Assembly (NCBI GenBank): GCA_015654675.1
Contig: JAATGM010000028.1
Span: 1 to 64,000 of the forward strand
Direction of reading: 5' to 3'
DNA from: Planctomycetota bacterium
GTDB lineage: Bacteria; Planctomycetota; Phycisphaerae; UBA1845; UTPLA1
Length of the DNA: 64,000 nt
The translations under genes were made by a program, and so were the position numbers. The notes beneath the pieces were generated by a model. The model was not told where the DNA came from. It searched no databases and saw only the letters and a list, made by a program, of their open reading frames with translations. Positions 57,356 through 64,000 of this stretch are shown here, in pieces (position 1 is the stretch's first letter; every line of letters begins with the position of its first letter).

Positions 57356-60349
57356 TCAATTCAAATCTGTCAAGTGTTGCCTCAGCAAATCGACCTGCGT
57401 CTGCAATTCCGCCGCGCGAGCACGGGCTTTTTCGACGACGTCCGCCGCCGCACGCGATACAAACGCCTCGTTCGAGAGCCGATCGGCTTCGCGCTGCCCC
57501 GCCGATTGCTTTTCGGCCAGCTCGCCTTCGAGCCGTTTGCGTTCCGCCGCGAGATCGACGAGGTCGCCCACCGGCACAAACACCTGGGCCGATTCGTGCA
57601 CGTGCGTCATCGATCCGGCCGGCTTTGCAATTTCCGGGCCGAACTGCAGGTCGTCGCAGCCCGCCAGCAGTTTCACGAAAGCGGCCTGCTTTTCAAGCAG
57701 CTCACAGCACCGTGCCGACCCGCGCACCACCGCCTTCGGCAGCGTCCGCAGGGCCGGCTGGCCCGGACGTAAAGCGTTGACCCGCGTGCGGATATCGCGA
57801 ATTGTGCGGATCACGGCCTTGAGGATTTCCATGTCGGCTTCGACCGGCTCATCGCGCTCGGCCGGGCAGCGAGCGGGCCAGGCGGCCGTGGCCAGCATCG
57901 GCTCGGCGGCGAGCACGGCGCCCACCCCGCGACGGGGTGCGGCGGTTGCCAGTTGCTCCCAGATACCCTCCGTAACAAACGGGGCCACCGGGTGCAGCAA
58001 TCGGACAAGATGGTCGAGGCACCAGACCAGCATCCGCGTCGCGACAACGGCGGTCGTGCCGCCCTCGCGCAGCCGCGGCTTGACCATCTCGACGTACCAG
58101 TCGCAATAGTCGTTCCACATGAACTGGTAAAGCGTCTGGACGTAGTCGCTAAAGCGGTATTGATCGAGGGCCGTGTTCACGCCGTCGATGCACGCCGCCA
58201 GCCGCGAGAGGATCCAGCGATCTTCGAGTCGCAGATCGGCCGGCGCGATCGGCTGCGGCATCGACTTGTCGATGTTGGGAATGACCAGCCCGGTGGCGAC
58301 CTGCCACAGCTTGTTGCAGAAGTTGCGGCCCTTCTCGAATCGCTCCGACGTGTTGACCTGCCGGCCGTCGGGCAGCTTCATCGGCTTGACGGGAATGCGG
58401 ATGTCCTGCGTCTCGGTGGCCAGCTCGGCCAGCGTGTAGCGCAGCGCGTCGGCCCCATAGGCGTCGATGATGTCCACCGGGTCGACGCCGTTGCCAAGCG
58501 ACTTGGACATCTTGCGGCCCTGGCCGTCCTGGATGACGGCATGGATCACGACGTCGCGGAACGGCACGTGGCCGGTGTTGAAGAGGCCGGACATGACCAT
58601 GCGGGCAACCCACAGCGTGATAATCTCGCGCGCCGTGGATAGGGCGGTGGTGGGGTAGTAGAACTGAAGCGCGGGATCATCGCCGTTGGGCCAACCGAGC
58701 GTGGAAAGCGGCCAGAGGGCGGACGAAAACCAGGTGTCGAGGACGTCGGGGTCCTGCTGGAATCCGGCCGCCTCAATCTCTAAACGCACTTTCTCGCTCA
58801 CTGCGTCCGCATTCGGCAGGCAAATGAATGCCTCGATCGCTTGCTCCGCATCGTCGCCTTCGATCCCATGGAAAAGCGTTTGGTCGTCCCAGGGAATCGG
58901 TTGCCATCGACCAGTCCGTGTTAACACGACTCCGTCTAGTCCGGCGAGTCGTGCACCGTCCGCTTCATTCCAGCCCGGTCGACCGGGTTTTCCGAAAGTC
59001 GGCTCATCGAATCGCTTGTGCCAGACCGGAATCCGATGTCCCCACCAAAGCTGCCGGCTGATGCACCAGTCGCGCTTTTCGCTGAGCCAGTCGATGTAGG
59101 TCTGCACATAACGGGCGGGGAAGAAGCGGACGCGGCCATCGTTGACCGCGTTGATGGCGAGTTGGGCGAGGCCCGGCGCGCCGCGTAGCGCGGGAATCTT
59201 TGCGGCCTCTTCTGGCGGCAGGTCGCCCATCTTCACGAACCACTGGTCCGAGAGGTAGGGCTGGATCGCAACCTTGCTCCGATCGGAGTGGCCGACCTGC
59301 GTCTCGTAGTCCTCCACTTTTTCGAGCAGCCCGGCCGCTTCGAGGTCGGCCACGACCTTCTTGCGGGCGTCTTCCAGTTTCATCCCGGTGTACGCGCCGC
59401 CGTTTTCATTCATGCGGCCGTCGGGCGTGAGGACGTTAATCATCGGCAGCGCCGGGTCCTGCCGCAGCGCGCACTGATAATCGTTCGGGTCGTGGGCTGG
59501 CGTGACCTTCACGCATCCCGTCCCGAACTCGCGCTTCACCAGCAGGCCGTCGCCAACGATCGGAATCTCGCGATTCGTGAGCGGTAGCTTGATTGTGCGG
59601 CCGATCAGTTTTGCGAAACGTTCGTCGTCCGGGTGAACAGCAACGGCGGTATCGCCGAGCATGGTCTCAGGCCGCGTCGTCGCGACGATCAGGTGCGTTA
59701 CGCCTTCGGCCGGCTGGGTCAGCGGATAGCGGATGTGCCAGAGGTGGCCTTTGACGTTCTCGTGATAGACCTCGTTGTCGGCCACGGCGGTCTGAAGCTG
59801 CGTGTCCCAGTTGACCAGTCGCTTGCCGCGATAGATCAGCCCCGCCTTGAACAGGTCGAAGAAAAACTGCCGCACCGCCTTGGCGCATTGCTCGTCAAGC
59901 GTGAACCGCGTCCGCTCCCAATCGCACGAGCAGCCCATGAGCTGAAGCTGCTCGATGATGCGGTTGCCGTATTTCTCCTTCCACTCCCAGATGCGGCGGA
60001 CGAGCTCGTCGCGCCCCAGGTCGTGGCGGGTCTTCTTCTCCGTCTTCTGGATGTCTTTCTCGACCGTGGCCTGCGTGGCAATGCCGGCATGGTCGGTACC
60101 GGGCATCCACAGCGTGTTCTTCCCGGCCATGCGGCTGCGGCGGATGAGGATGTCCTGCAAAGTGTTGTTCAGCGCATGCCCAAGATGCAGCGCCCCGGTG
60201 ACATTAGGCGGCGGAATAACCATGCTGAACCGTTGATCGGGCGGGCGCTCGTCGGGCGTCGCATGAAACGCGCCGCTATCGAGCCACTTACGATAAATCC
60301 GCGCTTCAAGTTCGCGCGGCGAATACGCCTTGGATGGGGTGTCGCTCAT
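57356..60349 (-). CDS. valS: Valyl-tRNA synthetase
   Basis: A 997-residue class I synthetase. HIGH appears as PPPNVTGALHLGHAL (46-60), KMSKS as GRKMSKSLGNGVDP (about residue 613), with the editing CP1 insert and a C-terminal coiled coil (VDLAAERKRLEGELAEKQSAG). GTDHAGIATQATVEKD is also typical. The promoter (TTGGCG-17-TCTAAT) ends 9 bases before the ATG and no Shine-Dalgarno is seen, so the leader is very short. The promoter segment is repeated at 61426-61488. Confidence 0.97.
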   Translation of the reverse strand: MSDTPSKAYSPRELEARIYRKWLDSGAFHATPDERPPDQRFSMVIPPPNVTGALHLGHALNNTLQDILIRRSRMAGKNTLWMPGTDHAGIATQATVEKDIQKTEKKTRHDLGRDELVRRIWEWKEKYGNRIIEQLQLMGCSCDWERTRFTLDEQCAKAVRQFFFDLFKAGLIYRGKRLVNWDTQLQTAVADNEVYHENVKGHLWHIRYPLTQPAEGVTHLIVATTRPETMLGDTAVAVHPDDERFAKLIGRTIKLPLTNREIPIVGDGLLVKREFGTGCVKVTPAHDPNDYQCALRQDPALPMINVLTPDGRMNENGGAYTGMKLEDARKKVVADLEAAGLLEKVEDYETQVGHSDRSKVAIQPYLSDQWFVKMGDLPPEEAAKIPALRGAPGLAQLAINAVNDGRVRFFPARYVQTYIDWLSEKRDWCISRQLWWGHRIPVWHKRFDEPTFGKPGRPGWNEADGARLAGLDGVVLTRTGRWQPIPWDDQTLFHGIEGDDAEQAIEAFICLPNADAVSEKVRLEIEAAGFQQDPDVLDTWFSSALWPLSTLGWPNGDDPALQFYYPTTALSTAREIITLWVARMVMSGLFNTGHVPFRDVVIHAVIQDGQGRKMSKSLGNGVDPVDIIDAYGADALRYTLAELATETQDIRIPVKPMKLPDGRQVNTSERFEKGRNFCNKLWQVATGLVIPNIDKSMPQPIAPADLRLEDRWILSRLAACIDGVNTALDQYRFSDYVQTLYQFMWNDYCDWYVEMVKPRLREGGTTAVVATRMLVWCLDHLVRLLHPVAPFVTEGIWEQLATAAPRRGVGAVLAAEPMLATAAWPARCPAERDEPVEADMEILKAVIRTIRDIRTRVNALRPGQPALRTLPKAVVRGSARCCELLEKQAAFVKLLAGCDDLQFGPEIAKPAGSMTHVHESAQVFVPVGDLVDLAAERKRLEGELAEKQSAGQREADRLSNEAFVSRAAADVVEKARARAAELQTQVDLLRQHLTDLN

Positions 60350-60391
60350 GTTGAGAACATTAGACGCGCAGCCGGGAGAAACGCCAAGCGG
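60329..60391 (-). repeat. Direct repeat copy A, spanning the valS promoter and start
   Basis: Matches 61426-61488 at 55 of 63 positions. Copy A contains the valS -35 (60382-60387), -10 (60359-60364) and start codon. Confidence 0.8.
60359..60387 (-). promoter_or_regulatory. valS promoter
   Basis: On the minus strand TTGGCG (60387-60382), a 17-base spacer and TCTAAT (60364-60359). The ATG begins 9 bases downstream, leaving a leader of about two bases. Confidence 0.6.
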
Positions 60392-60414
60392 TGGGATACG
60401 CGTTGCTCTCGTAC

Positions 60415-60618
60415 CTATTTCGTGTTGCTGAGGGAGTTTGTGTAAACTGAGCGAGCGAGCGCTACCAAGGCCAGTCCACCGCCGATTCCGGCGATCGCCC
60501 CAAGCCAGCTAACCCCAGGATCAAGGCCCAACGCCCTGGCAACGCAGACGTAGCCTCCAAGAGTTGCTTGGGCCGAGCCCACGATCAAGAGCGTGCGTCT
60601 TGCGGTTTCGCGATTCAT
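60415..60618 (-). CDS. Small two-TM protein
   Basis: A 67-residue protein with two membrane helices (TLLIVGSAQATLGGYVCVARAL and WLGAIAGIGGGLALVALARSVY). No family is recognised. It lies inside the module bounded by the duplicated valS promoter, downstream of the zinc-ribbon membrane gene. Confidence 0.5.
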   Translation of the reverse strand: MNRETARRTLLIVGSAQATLGGYVCVARALGLDPGVSWLGAIAGIGGGLALVALARSVYTNSLSNTK

Positions 60619-60767
60619 CAATTCGCCATTATCAATGTCTGCGTCATTCTATCAAACGGCGGTCTAATTTGCGATTGGTTGGATTTTGCGACCCGCTACC
60701 TGCAGCGCGTCTGAGATCCTGTGGAACAAGCCTCTGCCAGCCCAGTCGAACCATGGTGCCGTGCCGA

Positions 60768-61397
60768 CTAGATTAGGCCGAGCCAGCGCAAGGCGGCCAG
60801 CGATCCAACAACTGCCCCCAATGCGATGTACGTGGCGCCGCAGATCTTGCACCAAATGCCGGTCAGCACTGGAAAGCCGGCCTTCGGCGACAGCGAGATT
60901 CGACCGCTTAGGATGCCCTCGATTCCATAACTTACCGCACCGATTGCCAAAAAGAGCAGGAAAGGTTCAATCCGGCGTTGCGACCGAAACGCTGCGAACA
61001 TAACCACAAGCAGAATGAACCCGCTGATGTAGGCCCACTTCAGGCGGCGCCAAAGGCGAATTCGCTCGACCCGTGGCCCAACCGACGCGAACCGCATGGT
61101 TTGGATGGACTGACCGCATTCCGGGCACTTGCCGTTCGCTGACAGCCCGCGCAGGTTGTATTTGCAATACGGGCAGAACGAGTCTGTTTGAATGACGCCG
61201 CGACGCTCGCCAACCGCTTGAAGGGATGGAATCAGCCGCTTGGGAACCGCGCATGTATCGCCGCAGTCGACACACTTCATGAGGACATGATTCGAAGTCT
61301 CGACCAATTCTCCCGGCCGCTTGCCATATACCAGGTTGAGATTTGGCGATTCGCACGCACGGCAACGTGCTATTTCATTCAGGTCCGGTGACGTCAT
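60768..61397 (-). CDS. Zinc-ribbon membrane protein
   Basis: A 209-residue protein. The N-terminus has CxxC pairs (ARCRACES, MKCVDCGD), then a zinc ribbon CPYCKYNLRGLSANGKCPECG, a form common in planctomycete membrane proteins. Four TM segments follow. The function is unknown. The duplicated valS promoter lies just upstream (61456-61484), so it probably drives this gene. It is the first gene of the module. Confidence 0.75.
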   Translation of the reverse strand: MTSPDLNEIARCRACESPNLNLVYGKRPGELVETSNHVLMKCVDCGDTCAVPKRLIPSLQAVGERRGVIQTDSFCPYCKYNLRGLSANGKCPECGQSIQTMRFASVGPRVERIRLWRRLKWAYISGFILLVVMFAAFRSQRRIEPFLLFLAIGAVSYGIEGILSGRISLSPKAGFPVLTGIWCKICGATYIALGAVVGSLAALRWLGLI

Positions 61398-61425
61398 GCG
61401 TCTAAGACTCGCGCAGGGAACGTCT

Positions 61426-61488
61426 CTTAGATGGGTTATCGCTTATGTTGAGAACATTACACGGGCAGCCGGGGCAAACGCCAAGCGG
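61426..61488 (-). repeat. Direct repeat copy B of the valS promoter region
   Basis: 55 of 63 bases match copy A. It retains TTGGCG (61484-61479), a 17-base spacer and TGTAAT (61461-61456), but the valS start codon is changed to ATA. It lies about 30-90 bases before the zinc-ribbon gene start. Confidence 0.8.
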
Positions 61489-61646
61489 CGAGCGAGATTC
61501 CGCCTGAATCCCGATTCCGACTAGGCCAGTGGCGACATCACTTATCCCGGTATTCGCGCCATTGCATCGATCGTCGTGCCCACATCGGGCCGTGCTTATG
61601 TAATCTTGCCGTGGCCGCAGGCGTTCACTCCATTTAGGATTCATTC

Positions 61647-63584
61647 ATGTGCGGCATCGCCGGCTACATCCGACCGTCCGGGCTGCTTGATGCGGCCGTT
61701 CTCGAACGCATGACGGCTGCGCTGCATTGCCGTGGGCCCGACGGCCACGGCTTCTGGACTGATCCTGCGGCCGGGGTTGCCTTTGGGCATACGCGACTGG
61801 CCGTGATCGACCTGTCGCACGCCGCCGATCAGCCGATGATCGAACAGGCCGGGCCGCTTGCACTGATCTACAACGGCGAGCTCTACAACTTTGCCGAGCT
61901 TCGGGCGGAACTTGTCGCGCAGGGTGCGACTTTCAAATCGACCGGCGACACGGCAGTGCTGTTTGAGCTGTGCCGCCGCGATCCGGAGTTGCGATTCCTT
62001 CCACGACTCAATGGGATGTTCGCGTTCGCATTCTGGGATGGCCGGACGCAAATGCTTTCGCTGGTTCGCGATCGCACCGGTGTGAAGCCGTTGCTGCACG
62101 CACCGATCGACGGCGGCGGTATCGCGTTCGCGTCCGAGATGTCGGCGCTTCGACCCGTCTTGCCCGATCTTTCGATATCACCCGCTTCCGTCATCCAATT
62201 GCTGACATTGGGCTTCATTGGCGCGCCCGCGACTATTTTCGAGCGCGTCTTCAAGCTCGAGCCCGGCCATCTTCTGCGGTGGAACGCGGGGCACTCAGAA
62301 ATTCGCCGGTGGGCACCGGGTGTTGCGGCGACGCCTTCGGTTGGGAGTTTCGGCGATGCCAAGGTCCGGCTGCGCGATACGCTTCGTCGGGCCGTCTGCG
62401 ATCGTCTTGTGGCCGATGTCCCGGTGGGTGTCTTTCTTTCAGGCGGCATCGACTCGTCCATCGTCACCGCGATGGCTGCTCAATACGGCGGCGGGACGAT
62501 CAAGACGTTTTCCGTCGGCTTCCCCGGCGAGCCGGCATTCGATGAGACGCGCTACGCGCAAGCCGTGGCCGATCGCTACGCCACGCAGCACACCATCCTG
62601 CCGCTTTCGCTGGAAGACATTCGAAACGCCATCCCGGCTGTCTTCGATCATCTGGGCGAGCCGTTTGCGGATAGTTCATCGCTGCCCACCTACCTCTTGA
62701 GTCGCCTGACACGACAGCACGTCACGGTCGCGCTCTCCGGAGATGGCGCCGACGAACTCTTTGCCGGCTATCGGCGGTACGTTGCGGTGCGGCTCATTGA
62801 GCGTTTCGGTTGGCTGGCGAACTCACCGCTGTACGCGCCGCTTCGTCGTGCAGTCGAGATGCTTCCGACGCGGCGCGAGACGCGCGTCGGTTCGAAGATC
62901 AGCCAGCTCAAGCGCGCCTTACGCGGCCTCGATGCCCGCCGCGAATCGCGCTATGCCAATTGGATGCGAATCACCGACGACGCCACGCTCGCCCGATTGC
63001 TCACCAACGGCGATGCCGCCCAGTTCGCTCGCGGCATTGAGAAATACCTCTGGTCGCATCGTGGCCTCCCGCGAGACAGCGACGAGCTCAACGCCCATCT
63101 TCTGACCGAGTGGACGACCTCGCTGCCCGATGACATGCTCACGAAGGTCGATCTCATGAGCATGGCCCACTCGCTTGAAGTGCGCTCGCCGTTCCTCGAT
63201 TTCCGGGTGGTCGATCTGGTTGCTCCACTTCCGGCCGAATGGAAGCTGGCGGGCTGGCGGAAGAAGCACCTGCTGATCGAGGCGTTCACCGGCGACCTGC
63301 CGCCGCTGCTGCACCACCGCCCCAAGCAGGGATTTGAGGTGCCGGTCGGTCCATGGCTGCGTGGCCCGCTTTATCAGTTGGCCCGCCGACTCATCGAGGA
63401 TGATCGTGCCTTTTTCGGCCCGCTCCTTTCGCGGCCCGGCGCCCTGGCGCTGCTTGAGGATCACCGAACGGGTCGGGCCGACCATACCTCCACGCTTTGG
63501 TCGCTGGTTGCCTTGCTGAGCTGGCATGAGCGGCATGCAGCCGGCGTCTCTCTGGCGGCCAGCCAGCCGGCTAACGCGTGGTGA
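61647..63584 (+). CDS. asnB: Asparagine synthase (glutamine-hydrolysing)
   Basis: A 645-residue class B asparagine synthetase. The N-terminal glutaminase has Cys2 in MCGIAGY and the glutamine-binding YNGELYNFAELR and NGMFAFAFWD; the synthetase domain contains VFLSGGIDSSIVTAMAA. EVRSPFLDFRVVDLVAPLP near the C-terminus is typical. The TAGGAT upstream could be a Shine-Dalgarno (AGGA) or a -10 box. Confidence 0.95.
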   Translation: MCGIAGYIRPSGLLDAAVLERMTAALHCRGPDGHGFWTDPAAGVAFGHTRLAVIDLSHAADQPMIEQAGPLALIYNGELYNFAELRAELVAQGATFKSTGDTAVLFELCRRDPELRFLPRLNGMFAFAFWDGRTQMLSLVRDRTGVKPLLHAPIDGGGIAFASEMSALRPVLPDLSISPASVIQLLTLGFIGAPATIFERVFKLEPGHLLRWNAGHSEIRRWAPGVAATPSVGSFGDAKVRLRDTLRRAVCDRLVADVPVGVFLSGGIDSSIVTAMAAQYGGGTIKTFSVGFPGEPAFDETRYAQAVADRYATQHTILPLSLEDIRNAIPAVFDHLGEPFADSSSLPTYLLSRLTRQHVTVALSGDGADELFAGYRRYVAVRLIERFGWLANSPLYAPLRRAVEMLPTRRETRVGSKISQLKRALRGLDARRESRYANWMRITDDATLARLLTNGDAAQFARGIEKYLWSHRGLPRDSDELNAHLLTEWTTSLPDDMLTKVDLMSMAHSLEVRSPFLDFRVVDLVAPLPAEWKLAGWRKKHLLIEAFTGDLPPLLHHRPKQGFEVPVGPWLRGPLYQLARRLIEDDRAFFGPLLSRPGALALLEDHRTGRADHTSTLWSLVALLSWHERHAAGVSLAASQPANAW

Positions 63585-63727
63585 CGCCTCCAAGTCGCCG
63601 ACGTTCAACAGGTTACGTTGGCCTCCCAGTCGCACTTGCGAGCTTTGGCGGCTTCCTGTAATCTTCCCCCTTCGTTTATTAGGACGATCTGCGCGTCAGT
63701 TCGGCGGCGCGGTCGGAACCGACGCCC

Positions 63728-64000
63728 ATGAAGTTCGTTCTATTGGACCGGATTGTCGCCTTGGAGCCGCAGCGCTCCATCGCCACGCGAAAAGCACTGA
63801 CGCTGGCCGAGGAATATCTCGCCGACCACTTCCCCACATTTCCGGTCATGCCGGGTGTGATGATGTTGGAGGCGATGGTTCAATCGGCGGCCTGGCTCGT
63901 GCGGGCCTCGACCGGCTTTTCAGCCAGTCTGGTGACGCTCGAGGAAGCCAAGAACGTCACATACAAGAGCTTCGTCGCCCCCGGGCGCGTGCTCGAACTC
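63728..64000 (+). CDS. FabZ-like 3-hydroxyacyl-ACP dehydratase, partial
   Basis: The first 91 residues of a hotdog-fold dehydratase. EEYLADHFPTFPVMPGVMMLEAMVQ is split as ADHFPTFPVMPGVMMLEAM, with the catalytic His of the HFPxxPxMPG motif and the Glu of LEAM. The gene continues beyond the window end. The family acts in fatty-acid elongation; some copies serve other acyl pathways, which cannot be told here. Confidence 0.88.
   Translation, partial: MKFVLLDRIVALEPQRSIATRKALTLAEEYLADHFPTFPVMPGVMMLEAMVQSAAWLVRASTGFSASLVTLEEAKNVTYKSFVAPGRVLEL

Noticed and set aside
61630-61646. TAGGAT six bases before asnB as another leaderless promoter
   Set aside because: The same bases can serve as a Shine-Dalgarno (AGGA) and no -35 box is at a suitable distance, so it was not counted.

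Overview
The window is about 64 kb of GC-rich bacterial chromosome, densely packed with mostly housekeeping genes on both strands. Several traits point to a planctomycete, most likely of the Phycisphaerae type: proteins with PEP-CTERM tails, a very large secreted protein with many DCNxNGxPDxC repeats and dockerin-like ends, an FGE/sulfatase pair, small zinc-ribbon membrane proteins, a DUF502 protein and a stand-alone LigD-type phosphoesterase domain. This assignment comes from gene content, not from a database search. No rRNA, tRNA, CRISPR array, IS element or prophage was seen.

Layout. 1-2848: FGE, DUF502 and a broken sulfatase (minus strand), then a DUF6504-like gene. 2862-6357: a long palindrome, esterase, hpt, a PH-like membrane protein and a secreted helical protein. 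6251-10441 (minus): a DsbD-type reductase, truB and a sigma-region-2-like gene with a well-formed promoter overlapped by a GAAC-N7-GAAC box. 10614-15521: a structured leader, RNase Y, a STAS-like protein, a membrane glycosyltransferase pair and a GlsB/YeaQ protein. 15598-21786: a 1.7-kilo-residue secreted multidomain protein and a PEP-CTERM protein. 22045-31561: an ABC exporter operon, LigD-PE-like protein, TPR lipoprotein, AmrA, S41 protease, tsaD and a VapBC pair. 31676-35842: FAA hydrolase, class D beta-lactamase-like protein, a PEP-CTERM protein, an 800-bp repeat-bearing intergenic stretch and a DinB-like protein. 35874-41342: queA, a Clp-N-only protein, a YhaM-like nuclease and a saccharopine-dehydrogenase-like enzyme. 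41352-49517: GT-C-like protein, TrkH-like channel, L21, a membrane cytochrome and a RibF-NrnA fusion. 49548-57264: CopA/CopZ with a nucleoside hydrolase, HslV, globin, SDR, GHMP kinase and a bifunctional nuclease. 57356-64000: valS, two small membrane genes between duplicated copies of the valS promoter, asnB and the start of a FabZ-like gene.

The most notable observations are these. (1) Several genes have a sigma70-like -10 box ending only 6-9 bases before the ATG and no Shine-Dalgarno, which predicts leaderless mRNAs. (2) FAD synthetase/riboflavin kinase is fused to a DHH-family nanoRNase/pAp-phosphatase. (3) An intact formylglycine-generating enzyme sits in an operon with a sulfatase carrying two in-frame stops. 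(4) A LexA-like box overlaps the promoter of an odd sigma-like gene. (5) The valS promoter is duplicated around an inserted two-gene module. (6) queA and an SDR gene appear to start at ATT and ACG. I did not find a clearly new multi-gene defence or metabolic system.
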